From positions 1 through 64,000 of the forward strand of contig NZ_WWCP01000009.1 of assembly GCF_009857505.1 (NCBI RefSeq): DNA of 64,000 bases, read 5' to 3'. Of this stretch, positions 1 through 9,740 are shown piece by piece. This stretch comes from Duganella lactea. GTDB lineage: Bacteria; Pseudomonadota; Gammaproteobacteria; Burkholderiales; Burkholderiaceae_D. Position 1 is the first letter of the stretch. The number at the start of each line of letters is the position of its first letter. The notes under the pieces were generated by a model. It searched no databases. It was not told where the DNA came from and saw nothing but the letters and a program-made list of their open reading frames with translations. The translations under genes were made by a program, and so were the position numbers.

Positions 1-1485
1 GCCCCGGCCCCGGCCCCGGCCCCGGTGGCCGTCGCCGCCGCGCCGGTCGGCACGGCCTCCGCCGACGGTCTCGACTGGGAAGGCATGTATGAGGCGGTGA
101 TGCCGCCGGGCTCCTACACCCGTTCCGCGCCAGCGCCGGTCTTGGTGCCGGTCGCCGCAGTGGCAGTTGCGGCGCCTGCCGCCGCCACGCCGCCGAGCGC
201 CGCCGAAATCGCCGCCGTCGCCGCAGAAATCAAGGCCGCGCCGGCCGCCGGCCGGCGCGAAGCCGCCGAGAAGAAGGACGAGCGTCAGCACGCCGCCCCG
301 GCCAAGGAAGAATCGATCCGGATCGACGCCGTCAAGCTCGACGCGCTGCTGGAAGTGGCCGGCGAATCGGTGCAGGCCGCCAACCAGGCCGCCGTGCTGC
401 TGGAACGCCTGCTGCAATTCAAGTTCGAAGGCCAGGCCCAGACGCTGATGGCGACGCTGTCCGAAACGCTGGAACGCGCCTCGCGCTATTCGACCGAACT
501 GCAGCGCGCCACGCTGGCCACCCGCATGCAGCCGGTCGGCCGCCTGTTCCAGAAATTCCCGCGCCTGGTGCGCGAGCTGGCCAAGGATCTGGGCAAGGAA
601 GTCGACCTGAACATCGAAGGCGCGGAGACCGAGGTCGACCGCGTGGTGGTCGATTCGCTGTACGATCCGCTGGTGCACATGCTGCGCAACTCGCTGGACC
701 ACGGCGTGGAAACGCCGGAGGAACGCATCGCCGCCGGCAAGCCGGTCAAGTCCTTCATCCAGCTCAAGGCGTGGCAGGAAGCCAATAGCGTCATGATCGT
801 GCTGCAGGATGACGGCAAGGGCATGGACCCGGTCAAGCTGCGCGCCAAGGCCTTGCAGAAGGGCCTGATCTCGGAATCGGCGCAGTTATCTACCGACGAT
901 TGCCTGCAACTGGTATTCTTACCGGGTTTCTCGACCAAGGAAGTGGCATCGAGCGTGTCCGGGCGCGGTGTCGGCATGGACGTGGTGAAGACCGCCGTGG
1001 AGAAAAACCGCGGCGCGATCCAGATCGAGTCCGAGCTGGGCAAGGGCACCAAGTTCTCGATCCGTCTGCCGATCGAGCTGTCGATCGTGCCGACCATGCT
1101 GGTGTCGACCTCGGGCGCCGCGCTGGCGCTGCCGATGGCGGTGGTGCAGCGCGTGGTCGAGCTGCCGGAAGTGTTCATGGAAGTGGGCGGCGCGCCGGTG
1201 CTGAAAGACCAGGGCCGTCCGCTGCCGGTGCGCTCGCTGGCCGATTCGCTGGGCTACGACAGCTGCCGCGAGAAGGTCGGCATTGTTGTCGCCGCACCAC
1301 AGCCCTACATCCTGGCGGTGGAAGCGGTCGACGGCACGGCCGATCTGGTGATCAAGCCGATGACCGCGATCACCGTCGAGGGCATTACCGGCACGGCGCG
1401 CTCCGCCGAGGGCGAGCTGGTGCTGGTGGTGGGCCTATCGTTCCTAATGGACGGTTGTCGAGGTAGTGTACGCATGGCGGCCTGA
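1..1485 (+). CDS. CheA/PilL-type chemosensory histidine kinase, C-terminal part (5' end outside window)
   Basis: The frame is open at base 1 and begins in an Ala-Pro-rich linker built of GCCCCG hexamers, so the true start lies upstream. After about 100 residues of Ala/Pro/Glu linker come the dimerisation helices (EESIRIDAVKLDALL), a CheA-type ATPase domain with N box (HMLRNSLDHGVE), G1 box (DDGKGMD) and G2 box (GRGVGMDVVK), then a CheW-like domain from about residue 350. Large CheA homologues of the PilL/ChpA type carry several Hpt domains N-terminally and usually a receiver domain after CheW. Here the protein stops right after CheW with a short tail, so no receiver is fused. The likely role is control of type IV pili or a second chemotaxis array. 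The family is certain; the exact pathway is not, because the Hpt part is missing from view. Confidence 0.85.
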   Translation, partial: APAPAPAPVAVAAAPVGTASADGLDWEGMYEAVMPPGSYTRSAPAPVLVPVAAVAVAAPAAATPPSAAEIAAVAAEIKAAPAAGRREAAEKKDERQHAAPAKEESIRIDAVKLDALLEVAGESVQAANQAAVLLERLLQFKFEGQAQTLMATLSETLERASRYSTELQRATLATRMQPVGRLFQKFPRLVRELAKDLGKEVDLNIEGAETEVDRVVVDSLYDPLVHMLRNSLDHGVETPEERIAAGKPVKSFIQLKAWQEANSVMIVLQDDGKGMDPVKLRAKALQKGLISESAQLSTDDCLQLVFLPGFSTKEVASSVSGRGVGMDVVKTAVEKNRGAIQIESELGKGTKFSIRLPIELSIVPTMLVSTSGAALALPMAVVQRVVELPEVFMEVGGAPVLKDQGRPLPVRSLADSLGYDSCREKVGIVVAAPQPYILAVEAVDGTADLVIKPMTAITVEGITGTARSAEGELVLVVGLSFLMDGCRGSVRMAA

Positions 1486-1513
1486 GTCTCAGCAGACTCC
1501 GGCCAGCAAGACC

Positions 1514-1543
1514 AAAAGCCTGCGTCCACACGCAGGCTTTTTT
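1514..1543 (+). terminator. Rho-independent terminator after the CheA-like gene
   Basis: A 12-bp stem (1514-1525 with 1530-1541, core GCCTGCG/CGCAGGC) with a four-base loop runs directly into a T run. It lies about 30 bases after the stop codon and separates the CheA-like gene from leuC. Confidence 0.85.
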
Positions 1544-1678
1544 GTTTTTGGGGTCATACCACGTGGAGCGGTAGGCAGAAGGCGTCGGGCTCAAGAGGCT
1601 GGACCGCGGTGGCTGCTATTGCATTGCACAATATGGCATAATCAAGTTGGATAATAGTAGTGGTATCAAAAAGACATT

Positions 1679-3079
1679 ATGAAGACGCTTTACGACAAAC
1701 TCTGGGAATCCCACGTCGTCAACACCGAGGAAGACGGCACCACCATCCTCTATATTGACCGCCACCTGGTCCACGAAGTGACCAGCCCGCAAGCATTTGA
1801 CGGCCTGCGCGCCGCCAACCGCCAGCCATGGCGCCTGTCGGCCAATCTGGCCGTGGCCGACCACAACGTACCGACCACCTCGCGCGCCGAGGGCATCGCC
1901 GATCCGGTCTCGCGGCTGCAGGTCGAAACGCTGGACAACAACGCCAAGGCCTACGGCCTGACCTACTTCAACATGAACGACAAGCGCCAGGGCATCGTGC
2001 ACGTGATCGGCCCCGAGCAGGGCGCCACGTTGCCGGGCATGACGGTGGTCTGCGGCGACTCGCACACCTCGACCCACGGCGCCTTCGGCGCGCTGGCGCA
2101 CGGCATCGGCACCTCGGAAGTGGAGCACGTGCTGGCCACCCAGACGCTGCTGCAGAAAAAATCCAAGGCGATGCTGGTGGAAGTCAACGGCGCGCTGCCG
2201 GCCGGCGTCACCGCCAAGGATATCGTGCTGGCCATCATCGGCAAGATCGGCACCGCCGGCGGCAATGGCTACTGTATCGAGTTCGGCGGCTCGACCATCC
2301 GCGCGCTGTCGATGGAAGGCCGCATGACCGTCTGCAATATGGCGATCGAGGCCGGCGCGCGCGCCGGCATCATCGGCGTCGACGACACCACCATCAATTA
2401 TGTCAAGGGCCGGCCGTTCTCGCCGGCCGGTCCGCATTGGGACCAGGCCGTGGCCTACTGGCGCACGCTGCACACCGATCCGGGCGCCAGGTTCGACCTG
2501 GTGGTGACGCTGAACGCCGCCGACATCAAGCCGCAGGTCACCTGGGGCACCTCGCCCGAGATGGTGGTGCCGGTCGACGGCCGCGTGCCGGACCCGGATC
2601 AGGAAAAAGACAGCGTCAAGCGCAGCGCGATGGAAAAGGCGCTGGTCTACATGAACCTGAAGCCGAACACCGCGATTGAGGATATCCGCATCGACAAGGT
2701 GTTCATCGGCTCCTGCACCAACTCGCGCATCGAGGACTTGCGCGCCGCCGCCGCCGTGGTGCGCGGCAAGCAGCGCGCCTCCAACGTCAAGCTGGCGCTG
2801 GTCGTGCCGGGCTCGGGCCTGGTGAAAGAACAGGCCGAGCGTGAAGGCTTGGACCGCATCTTCAAGGACGCCGGTTTCGAATGGCGCGAACCGGGCTGCT
2901 CGATGTGCCTGGCGATGAACGCCGACCGCCTGGAACCGGGCGAGCGCTGCGCCTCGACTTCCAACCGCAACTTTGAAGGCCGTCAGGGCCAGGGCGGACG
3001 CACCCATCTGGTGTCTCCCGCCATGGCCGCGGCAGCCGGTATCACCGGCCATTTTGTTGACGTGCGCGCACTGCGCTAA
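1679..3079 (+). CDS. leuC: 3-isopropylmalate dehydratase, large subunit
   Basis: LeuC (466 residues, normal length) is the 4Fe-4S subunit of isopropylmalate isomerase, which converts 2- to 3-isopropylmalate in leucine synthesis in the cytoplasm. Visible landmarks are the N-terminal KLWESHVV, the [13 protein letters not shown] block and the three cluster cysteines, in [12 protein letters not shown] and in CSMCLAMN. It is followed by an entericidin-like gene and then the small subunit leuD. A weak promoter may lie at about 1624-1655 (TTGCAC and GATAAT), but the spacing of 20 bases is long, so I do not list it separately. No leader peptide rich in Leu codons was recognised. Confidence 0.97.
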   Translation: MKTLYDKLWESHVVNTEEDGTTILYIDRHLVHEVTSPQAFDGLRAANRQPWRLSANLAVADHNVPTTSRAEGIADPVSRLQVETLDNNAKAYGLTYFNMNDKRQGIVHVIGPEQGATLPGMTVVCGDSHTSTHGAFGALAHGIGTSEVEHVLATQTLLQKKSKAMLVEVNGALPAGVTAKDIVLAIIGKIGTAGGNGYCIEFGGSTIRALSMEGRMTVCNMAIEAGARAGIIGVDDTTINYVKGRPFSPAGPHWDQAVAYWRTLHTDPGARFDLVVTLNAADIKPQVTWGTSPEMVVPVDGRVPDPDQEKDSVKRSAMEKALVYMNLKPNTAIEDIRIDKVFIGSCTNSRIEDLRAAAAVVRGKQRASNVKLALVVPGSGLVKEQAEREGLDRIFKDAGFEWREPGCSMCLAMNADRLEPGERCASTSNRNFEGRQGQGGRTHLVSPAMAAAAGITGHFVDVRALR

Positions 3080-3116
3080 TCTTTTTACCGATACCCACTA
3101 CCCACCGGGAATTATC

Positions 3117-3239
3117 ATGAAAAAACTGATCGCTCTGACCCTCCTCGCTATCGCTATCACCGGCTGCAACACCATCGCCGGCATGGGCAAGGATGTGCAG
3201 AAAGCCGGCCAGGCGGTGCAGGGCGCCGCCGGGCATTGA
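3117..3239 (+). CDS. Entericidin A/B-like small lipoprotein
   Basis: This is a 40-residue protein, [17 protein letters not shown] followed by a short amphipathic tail rich in Gly, Ala and Gln. The lipobox ITGC predicts a signal peptidase II site at Cys17, so the mature product is a lipoprotein of about 24 residues. Entericidins of enterobacteria are small toxin/antidote lipoproteins linked to stationary-phase lysis; only the family resemblance is seen here. It sits between leuC and leuD, with 37 bases before it and 53 after it, so it is probably cotranscribed with the leucine genes. The start at 3117 is chosen because it begins exactly at the signal peptide. Only one entericidin copy is present. 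Confidence 0.85.
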   Translation: MKKLIALTLLAIAITGCNTIAGMGKDVQKAGQAVQGAAGH

Positions 3240-3292
3240 CGAACCGACGCGCCCCGCGCACGCCCGCGGGGCGGCGTCCAATGAAGAACACC

Positions 3293-3940
3293 ATGGAAAA
3301 ATTTACGATTTATGAAGGACTGGTCGCGCCGCTGGATCGCGCCAATGTCGACACCGACGCCATCATCCCGAAGCAGTTCCTGAAGTCGATTCACCGCACC
3401 GGCTTCGGTCCCAATCTGTTCGACGAGTGGCGCTATCTCGACCACGGCGAACCCGGCATGGACAACAGCCAGCGTCCGCTGAACCCGGACTTCGTGCTCA
3501 ACGAGCCGCGCTATCAGGGCGCCTCGATCCTGCTGACCCGCAAGAACTTCGGCTGCGGCTCTTCGCGCGAGCACGCGCCGTGGGCGCTGGACCAGTACGG
3601 CTTCCGCGCCGTCGTCGCGTCCTCGTTCGCCGACATCTTCTTCAACAACTGTTTCAAGAGCGGCTTGCTGCCGATCGTTTTGAGCGAAGCGCAGATTGAT
3701 CATCTGTTCAACGAAGTCAAGGCCTTCCCCGGATACAAACTGGTGGTTGACCTTGAGCAGCAGCGCATTTCCACCCGCAATGGCAGCGTCTCCTACCCAT
3801 TCGAGATCGACGCCTTCCGCAAATACTGCCTGATGAACGGGCTCGACGATATCGGCCTGACGCTGCGCCACGCCGACACCATCCGTGGCTTCGAAGAGCG
3901 CCATCTGGCAAACCAACCCTGGTTGGCTAACGTCATCTAA
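3293..3940 (+). CDS. leuD: 3-isopropylmalate dehydratase, small subunit
   Basis: LeuD (215 residues) forms the swivelling domain that completes the LeuC active site. It starts [15 protein letters not shown], continues with [12 protein letters not shown], and holds the signature [14 protein letters not shown]. The reading frame is open further upstream to 3236, but family members begin at the MEKF motif and the intervening residues look like translated leader, so 3293 is chosen (3281 is an alternative, six bases after a GGCG stretch). It is 12 bases from leuB and part of the leuC-entericidin-leuD-leuB run. Confidence 0.96.
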   Translation: MEKFTIYEGLVAPLDRANVDTDAIIPKQFLKSIHRTGFGPNLFDEWRYLDHGEPGMDNSQRPLNPDFVLNEPRYQGASILLTRKNFGCGSSREHAPWALDQYGFRAVVASSFADIFFNNCFKSGLLPIVLSEAQIDHLFNEVKAFPGYKLVVDLEQQRISTRNGSVSYPFEIDAFRKYCLMNGLDDIGLTLRHADTIRGFEERHLANQPWLANVI

Positions 3941-3952
3941 AGATCGAAAACA

Positions 3953-5023
3953 ATGAAAATCGCAATCCTCCCGGGCGATGGCATCGGCCCGGAAATCGTC
4001 ACCCAAGCGGTCAAGGTGCTGAACGCGCTGGACGAGCAATTTGAGATGGAAACGGCGCCGGTCGGTGGCGCCGGCTACGAAGCCAGCGGCCACCCGCTGC
4101 CGGAAGCCACGCTGAAGCTGGCCCAAGACGCGGACGCGGTGCTGTTCGGCGCCGTCGGCGACTGGAAGTACGACACGCTGGACCGCCCACTGCGGCCGGA
4201 GCAGGCGATTCTGGGCCTGCGCAAGCACCTCGGCCTGTTCGGTAATCTGCGTCCGGCGATCCTGTACCCGGAACTGGCCAACGCCTCGACCTTGAAGCCG
4301 GAAATCGTTTCGGGCCTGGACATTCTGATCGTGCGTGAACTGACCGGCGACATTTACTTCGGCCAGCCGCGCGGCGTGCGCGAGTGTCCGGACGGTCCGT
4401 TCAAGGGTCAGCGCGAAGGCTTCGACACCATGCGCTATGCCGAAGGCGAAATCCGCCGCATCGCCCACGTGGCGTTCCAGGCGGCGCAAAAGCGCGGCAA
4501 GCGCCTGACCTCGGTGGACAAGGCCAATGTGCTGGAGACTTTCCAGTTCTGGAAGGACATCGTCACCGACGTGCACCAGGAATATCCGGACGTGGCGCTG
4601 GACCACATGTACGTCGATAACGCCGCCATGCAACTGGTGCGCGCGCCGAAGAAGTTCGACGTCATCGTCACCGGCAATATGTTCGGCGACATCCTGTCGG
4701 ACGCCGCCGCGATGCTGACCGGTTCGATCGGCATGCTGCCATCGGCGTCGCTGGACGCCAACAACAAGGGCCTGTACGAGCCGTCGCACGGATCGGCGCC
4801 GGACATCGCCGGCAAGGGCATCGCCAATCCGCTGGCGACCATCCTGTCGGCCGCCATGATGCTGCGCTTCTCGCTGAACAAGGTGGAGCAGGCCGACCGT
4901 ATCGAAGCCGCTGTCAAGAAAGTGCTGGCACAAGGCCTGCGTACCGTCGACATCTACGAAGCGGGCACCACCAAGGTGGGCACCGAAGAGATGGGCAACG
5001 CGGTGGTCAAGGCACTCGCATAA
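3953..5023 (+). CDS. leuB: 3-isopropylmalate dehydrogenase
   Basis: LeuB (356 residues) oxidises and decarboxylates 3-isopropylmalate to 2-ketoisocaproate with NAD. It opens with the nucleotide-fold strand [16 protein letters not shown], and has the substrate arginines in the [24 protein letters not shown] region (read in pieces), the [13 protein letters not shown] motif, the metal-binding DNAAMQLV region and the [11 protein letters not shown] and [17 protein letters not shown] blocks. It is 12 bases downstream of leuD and 25 bases upstream of asd, so the four genes are likely one transcript. Confidence 0.97.
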   Translation: MKIAILPGDGIGPEIVTQAVKVLNALDEQFEMETAPVGGAGYEASGHPLPEATLKLAQDADAVLFGAVGDWKYDTLDRPLRPEQAILGLRKHLGLFGNLRPAILYPELANASTLKPEIVSGLDILIVRELTGDIYFGQPRGVRECPDGPFKGQREGFDTMRYAEGEIRRIAHVAFQAAQKRGKRLTSVDKANVLETFQFWKDIVTDVHQEYPDVALDHMYVDNAAMQLVRAPKKFDVIVTGNMFGDILSDAAAMLTGSIGMLPSASLDANNKGLYEPSHGSAPDIAGKGIANPLATILSAAMMLRFSLNKVEQADRIEAAVKKVLAQGLRTVDIYEAGTTKVGTEEMGNAVVKALA

Positions 5024-5048
5024 AAATTAATCGACAAGGAAGAGCAAA

Positions 5049-6176
5049 ATGAAACTCGTAGGTCTGGTAGGTTGGCGTGGCATGGTGGGTTCAGTGCTGA
5101 TGCAACGCATGCAGGAAGAAGGCGATTTCGCCCACATCGAGCCGGTGTTTTTCACCACCTCGAACCCCGGCGGCAACGCGCCGGCGATGGCCAGGAACGA
5201 AACCAAGCTGAAAAGCGCCACCGATATCGATGAACTGAAAAAGTGCGAGATCATCATCTCGTGCCAGGGCGGCGACTACACCACCGAAGTCTTTCCGAAA
5301 CTGCGCGCGGCCGGCTGGAACGGCTATTGGATCGACGCCGCGTCGACGCTGCGCATGGAAAAGGACGCGGTCATCGTGCTGGACCCGGTCAACATGCACG
5401 TCATCAAGGACGCGCTGAGCAAGGGCGTGAAGAACTTCATCGGCGGTAACTGCACCGTGTCGTGCATGCTGATTGGTCTGGGCGGTCTGTTCCAGCAGGG
5501 CCTGGTCGAGTGGATGACCTCGATGACTTACCAGGCGGCCTCGGGTGGCGGCGCGCAGCACATGCGCGAACTGCTGACCCAGTTCGGCACCATCAACGGC
5601 GCCGTCAAGCCGCTGCTGGACGACCCGGCCTCGGCCATTCTGGAAATCGACCGCCAGGTGCTGGCCACCCAGCACGGGCTGTCGGCCGACGAAACCAAAC
5701 AGTTCGGCGTGCCGCTGGCCGGCAACCTGATCCCTTGGATCGACAAGGACCTGGGTAACGGCCAGTCGAAGGAAGAGTGGAAAGCCGGCGCCGAGACCAA
5801 CAAGATCCTCGGCCTGGGCGCCGACTTCGGTTCCAAAGCGATTCCAGTGGACGGCCTGTGCGTGCGTATCGGCGCCATGCGTTGCCACTCGCAGGCGCTG
5901 ACCATCAAGCTGAACAAGGATGTGCCGCTGGACGAGATCACCGACATCATCGCTTCGGCCAACCAGTGGGCTAAGGTTGTGCCGAATACCCGCGAGGCAT
6001 CGATGAAGGACCTGTCGCCAGCCGCCGTGACCGGTGGCCTGACGATTCCGGTCGGCCGTCTGCGCAAGCTGGAAATGGGCCCGGATTACCTGTCCGCCTT
6101 CACCGTTGGCGACCAGCTGTTGTGGGGCGCCGCCGAACCGCTGCGCCGCATGCTGCGCATCGTGCTCGACAAGTAA
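5049..6176 (+). CDS. asd: Aspartate-semialdehyde dehydrogenase
   Basis: Asd (375 residues) reduces aspartyl phosphate to aspartate semialdehyde, the branch point to lysine, methionine, threonine and diaminopimelate. The N-terminal [17 protein letters not shown] is the NADP-binding loop of the enterobacterial-type enzyme, and the nucleophile is Cys135 in [11 protein letters not shown] strong Shine-Dalgarno (AAGGAAGAG) stands seven bases before the ATG. It is the last gene before a strong terminator, so leuC-leuD-leuB-asd appears to be one unit. Its products feed hom (50795) and metZ (17937) elsewhere in this window. Confidence 0.97.
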   Translation: MKLVGLVGWRGMVGSVLMQRMQEEGDFAHIEPVFFTTSNPGGNAPAMARNETKLKSATDIDELKKCEIIISCQGGDYTTEVFPKLRAAGWNGYWIDAASTLRMEKDAVIVLDPVNMHVIKDALSKGVKNFIGGNCTVSCMLIGLGGLFQQGLVEWMTSMTYQAASGGGAQHMRELLTQFGTINGAVKPLLDDPASAILEIDRQVLATQHGLSADETKQFGVPLAGNLIPWIDKDLGNGQSKEEWKAGAETNKILGLGADFGSKAIPVDGLCVRIGAMRCHSQALTIKLNKDVPLDEITDIIASANQWAKVVPNTREASMKDLSPAAVTGGLTIPVGRLRKLEMGPDYLSAFTVGDQLLWGAAEPLRRMLRIVLDK

Positions 6177-6194
6177 GCTTTAACGCGACAAGAG

Positions 6195-6237
6195 AAGGGG
6201 TTTTTCCTATGTGTTCTCATAGGAGAAACCCCTTTTT
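6195..6237 (+). terminator. Strong terminator after asd
   Basis: A long hairpin pairs 6195-6211 with 6218-6234 (one G-U wobble), loop TGTTCT, followed by a T run to 6237. It closes the leu-asd unit and insulates fimV. Confidence 0.9.
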
Positions 6238-6334
6238 GTCGTTTAAACTTGCACAGTCAAAAGCATGATGTTATGTTGATATATCTAGGAAAGTAACATT
6301 TTCCAACTGACAACCATAAAACAACGCCCCAACT

Positions 6335-8872
6335 ATGCCCGTACAAAATCGCCCCCGCCTTGTTTCGTTCGCGTTGAAAACGGTGACCAGCGCAGTCGCC
6401 AGCGCGGTGCTGATGGCCGCTACCGCTCATGCGGCCGGGCTCGGGAAGTTGACGGTGCTGTCGGCACTGGGGCAACCGCTGCGCGCGGAAATCGAACTGA
6501 CCGCCGTCACGCCGGAGGAGGCGAGTGGGCTGGTGGCCAAGCTGGCGCCGCAGGACGCCTACCGCGGCGCGAATATCGACTTCAACCCGGCGCTGCTGTC
6601 GTTGCACTTCGATGTCGAGCAGCGCAATGGCCGCCAGGTGGTCAAGGTCACGTCCAGCCAGAGTATCAACGAGCCGTTCGTCGCCCTGCTGCTGGAACTG
6701 AACTGGACCGGCGGGCGCATGGTGCGCGAATACACCTTCCTGCTCGATCCGCCAGAGGTGCGCGCCGCGCAGGCGCCGCAAGTGACGGCGCCGGTGGAGG
6801 TGGGCAGCCGTCCGGCGTCCGCGCAGCCATCTGCCGCCGCTGTGCCGGCGCGCGCCAAGGTCGACGCCAGCGAATACACCGTCAAGCGCGGCGATAACCT
6901 GACCCGCATCGCCAACCAGGTCAAGCCGGCCAACGTTTCGCTCGATACCATGCTGGTCGCCCTGTACCGCGCCAACCCGGAAGCGTTCAGCGGCAAGAAC
7001 ATGAACCGCCTGAAATCGGGCGAAATCCTGTCGGTGCCGAACGCCGAACAGATCACCGCCGTCGGTGGCGAGGGCGAAGCGCGCAGCGTGGTGGTCGCGC
7101 ACGCCATCGATTTCAACGCCTACCGCGCCAAGCTGGCCGGCCAGGTTGCCGCCAGCACGGCGGCCAAGGAAACCGAACCGGCGCAAAAAGCCTCCGGCAA
7201 GATCACCGCCAAGGTGGAGGAGAAGCCGAGCGCCGCCAACACCGCCCAGGACAAGCTGACGCTGTCCAAAGCCACCACCGACAAGCCGCAAGCCGGCAAA
7301 ACCGCTGCGGTGGCCGAGGACAAGATCGCCCGGCAGAAGCAGGCGGAAGAAGCTTCCGCCCGCGTCAAGGAACTGGAAAAGAACGTCAACGACCTTGAGA
7401 AGTTGATGGTGATGAAGCACAAGACGGCGGCCGAGGCCAAACCATCCGCTGCGTCTGCCTCTGCCTCTGCCTCTGCTTCGGCTTCGGCAGCCGCGTCGTC
7501 GCCGGCGGCAGCGCCGGAAGCGCAGCAGCCAAAGAAAATGACGCTGCCGCCAAAACGCATCGCCGAGCCGAGCCTGTTCGACACGCTGGCGGACAACCTG
7601 ACCTACATTGGCCTCGCTGCGGCGGCGCTGCTGGCGGGCGCATTGGGGATCGTCTCCTCGCGCCGTCGCAAGCAACTGGGCGAGTCGAAGGAAGAGCCTT
7701 CGGTTCCTGCCGACGCCGCCATTCCGGCGCCGCAGCCGATGATCGCCGAGCCTGCCGGCCAGAACGCCGACACCGACAACAGCGTCTTCACTTCCACCTT
7801 CGCGCCCTCGGCCAGTCAGCTCGATACCAATGAGGTGGACCCGGTGGCGGAAGCCGATGTCTACATCGCCTACGGCCGTGACGCCCAGGCCGAAGAAATC
7901 CTGAAAGAAGCGCTGCGCGTTCATCCTGAGCGCCATCCGGTGCGCTTGAAGCTGCTGGAAATCTACGTGGCGCGCAACGATGCGCGCTCGTTTGAAACCC
8001 AGGCCTCGGAACTGTACGCACTGACGCGCGGCCAGGGTGACGAATGGGAGCACGCCGCCGCCATGGGCCGGACGCTGGAGCCGGGCAATCCGCTGTACAG
8101 CGCCGCGCCGAGCGACAGCTTTGCCGCCGCCGCCGCGCCAGCCGCCGTCGCGGCGGCAGCGGCGGCGCCCGACTTCGGCAGCGATTATGCCGATACCATC
8201 GCCGCCCAGCCGGAATCCGTGCCGGCGTTGACGCCACTCGATCTTGAGTTGCGTCAGGAAGTCGCGCCAGCCGCCGAGTTCGACCCCGCCGATCTGGAAA
8301 CCGCGCTGCCGCAAACCGCCGATGCGCCAGCCGCGCCGACAACCGCCGCTGCCGATGACGACCAGCTGATGGACTTCGACATGGACGGCCTGAACCTCGC
8401 GCCAACGCCAACCGAAGCTCCTGCGCCGGCCGACGACATGCGCATGGACTTCGGCCAGGCCGCGCCAGCCGCCAGCACCGATGCGCTGGATCTGGACCTG
8501 GCCGGCTTCGACATTCCGGAAGTGCCGGCCTTCACCGAGCCGCCACAGGCGCCGGCCGAACCGCTGGACTTCGACACCAGCATCGACCAGGCCGACACCG
8601 CCACGCCAGCGCCGGCCAGCCAGGAGTTCGACCTGTCCGGCATCGACCTCGACCTGCCCAACATGGCCGATGGCGCCGTGCCGACCCCAGCGTCCGGCGG
8701 CGAGCCGCTGTCGGCGCTGCACATGGAAATGGACACCAAGCTGGACCTGGCGGTGGCCTATCAGGAAATCGGCGACAAGGAAGGCGCGCGCGAGCTGCTG
8801 GACGAGGTGCTGCGCGGCGGTAGTGACGAGCAGGTCGCCAAGGCCAACGCCATGAAGGCCCAGTTGGGATAA
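6335..8872 (+). CDS. fimV: FimV-type pilus assembly / polarity hub protein
   Basis: FimV homologues (845 residues here) organise type IV pilus assembly and polar signalling across the inner membrane. The order seen is: signal peptide to about residue 33 (ATAHA), conserved FimV N-domain (GLGKLTVLSALGQPLRAE, to about 140), LysM-like peptidoglycan-binding domain at about 183-240 (YTVKRGDNLTRIAN), a coiled-coil stretch around 330-360, an (Ala-Ser)n tract at about 375-390, one membrane helix near 420-440, then an acidic Ala/Asp-rich cytoplasmic region. TPR-like helices (EAEDVYIAYGRDAQAEEIL region, read in part) and the conserved C-terminal motif KLDLAVAYQEIGDKEGAREL end the protein. The place between asd and truA is the usual one in Burkholderiales. 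The chemosensory kinase at the left edge may belong to the same pilus system, which is inference. Confidence 0.93.
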   Translation: MPVQNRPRLVSFALKTVTSAVASAVLMAATAHAAGLGKLTVLSALGQPLRAEIELTAVTPEEASGLVAKLAPQDAYRGANIDFNPALLSLHFDVEQRNGRQVVKVTSSQSINEPFVALLLELNWTGGRMVREYTFLLDPPEVRAAQAPQVTAPVEVGSRPASAQPSAAAVPARAKVDASEYTVKRGDNLTRIANQVKPANVSLDTMLVALYRANPEAFSGKNMNRLKSGEILSVPNAEQITAVGGEGEARSVVVAHAIDFNAYRAKLAGQVAASTAAKETEPAQKASGKITAKVEEKPSAANTAQDKLTLSKATTDKPQAGKTAAVAEDKIARQKQAEEASARVKELEKNVNDLEKLMVMKHKTAAEAKPSAASASASASASASAAASSPAAAPEAQQPKKMTLPPKRIAEPSLFDTLADNLTYIGLAAAALLAGALGIVSSRRRKQLGESKEEPSVPADAAIPAPQPMIAEPAGQNADTDNSVFTSTFAPSASQLDTNEVDPVAEADVYIAYGRDAQAEEILKEALRVHPERHPVRLKLLEIYVARNDARSFETQASELYALTRGQGDEWEHAAAMGRTLEPGNPLYSAAPSDSFAAAAAPAAVAAAAAAPDFGSDYADTIAAQPESVPALTPLDLELRQEVAPAAEFDPADLETALPQTADAPAAPTTAAADDDQLMDFDMDGLNLAPTPTEAPAPADDMRMDFGQAAPAASTDALDLDLAGFDIPEVPAFTEPPQAPAEPLDFDTSIDQADTATPAPASQEFDLSGIDLDLPNMADGAVPTPASGGEPLSALHMEMDTKLDLAVAYQEIGDKEGARELLDEVLRGGSDEQVAKANAMKAQLG

Positions 8873-8912
8873 AGCCCCGCCGTTATATAATGGCTGACTC
8901 AGACATTATATG
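8864..8912 (+). promoter_or_regulatory. Candidate sigma-70 promoter and inverted repeat in front of truA
   Basis: TTGGGA at 8864-8869 and TATAAT at 8886-8891 are separated by 16 bases; the -35 box lies inside the last codons of fimV. The -10 box is also the left arm of an inverted repeat, ATATAATG (8885-8892) and CATTATAT (8904-8911), whose right arm contains the truA ATG. The layout could let a repressor or an RNA fold couple transcription and start-codon access. Confidence 0.55.
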
Positions 8913-9728
8913 AACAGGGCAGTAGTGAAACGGATTGCAATCGGGCTCCAGTACGACGGCCAGGCCTGGCACGGCTACCAGAAGCAGGACCACGGCCTGA
9001 CCGTGCAGGACAAGCTGGAGCAGGCCATCCTGGCCTTTGCCACCGTGCCGCTGGCCACCACCTGCGCCGGCCGCACCGACGCCGGCGTCCATGCCGCCGA
9101 GCAGGTGGTGCATTTTGATACCGATCTGAACCGCTTGCCGCACGCCTGGGTGCGCGGCATCAACGCCTTCCTGCCGCCGTCGATCGGCGTGCGCTGGGCC
9201 AAGGAGCTGGACGGCGATCCGACGGGCGACAACTTCTTCCATGCGCGCTTCAGCGCCCGGGCGCGCACCTATCACTACGTGCTGTACAACCATCCGACGC
9301 GCTCGCCGCTGCTGCAAGGCCGCGCCGGTTTCTACCATCATCCGCTGGACGTGGCGCGCATGCAGGCGGCGGCCCAGGCGCTGATCGGCGAGCATGACTT
9401 CACCACCTTCCGCGCCGCGCATTGCCAGGCCAAGTCGCCCGTCAAGCTGATGCACGACATCCAGATCCGCCGCCAGGGCGACCTGATCATTTTCACGCTG
9501 AAGGCCAGCGCCTTCCTGCACCACATGGTGCGCAACCTGGTCGGTTCGCTGGTCTACATCGGCCAGGGCCGCGAGGAGGTGAGCTGGATGGGCGAGCTGC
9601 TGGCGGCCAAAAACCGCCAATTGGCCGCGCCGACCTTCATGCCGGACGGCCTGTATCTGGCGAAAATCGACTACGATGAAAAATGGGCGCTGCCGCAGGA
9701 AGCCAACAGCCAGCTGCCGTGGTTTTAA
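8910..9728 (+). CDS. truA: tRNA pseudouridine(38-40) synthase
   Basis: TruA (272 residues) makes pseudouridine at positions 38-40 of the tRNA anticodon arm. The catalytic aspartate is in [13 protein letters not shown] (Asp57 with the ATG start), and [11 protein letters not shown] and [11 protein letters not shown] are further family motifs. The ATG at 8910 has no clear Shine-Dalgarno. A GTG at 8925, giving the familiar [12 protein letters not shown] start, has AGGG about six bases before it and is a credible alternative. truA begins the run truA-trpF-trpB-trpA. Confidence 0.95.
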   Translation: MNRAVVKRIAIGLQYDGQAWHGYQKQDHGLTVQDKLEQAILAFATVPLATTCAGRTDAGVHAAEQVVHFDTDLNRLPHAWVRGINAFLPPSIGVRWAKELDGDPTGDNFFHARFSARARTYHYVLYNHPTRSPLLQGRAGFYHHPLDVARMQAAAQALIGEHDFTTFRAAHCQAKSPVKLMHDIQIRRQGDLIIFTLKASAFLHHMVRNLVGSLVYIGQGREEVSWMGELLAAKNRQLAAPTFMPDGLYLAKIDYDEKWALPQEANSQLPWF

Positions 9729-9740
9729 AAGGATAGAGCA

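Noticed and set aside
1561-1678. A leucine leader peptide or riboswitch before leuC
   Set aside because: No ORF with Leu-codon runs and no recognisable aptamer; only an AT-rich promoter-like segment.
7453-7500. Repeated GCCTCT units suggesting a tandem repeat or CRISPR-like array
   Set aside because: They encode the (Ala-Ser)n linker of fimV and have no spacers, so they are a coding low-complexity tract.
6257-8722. Long minus-strand ORF of 821 codons over fimV
   Set aside because: Its translation is Arg/Gly/His-rich with no domain, and fimV on the plus strand explains the region; the openness is a GC-content effect. The same applies to the long antisense frames at 1616-3052, 30786-32678, 37349-39790 and 39403-41394.
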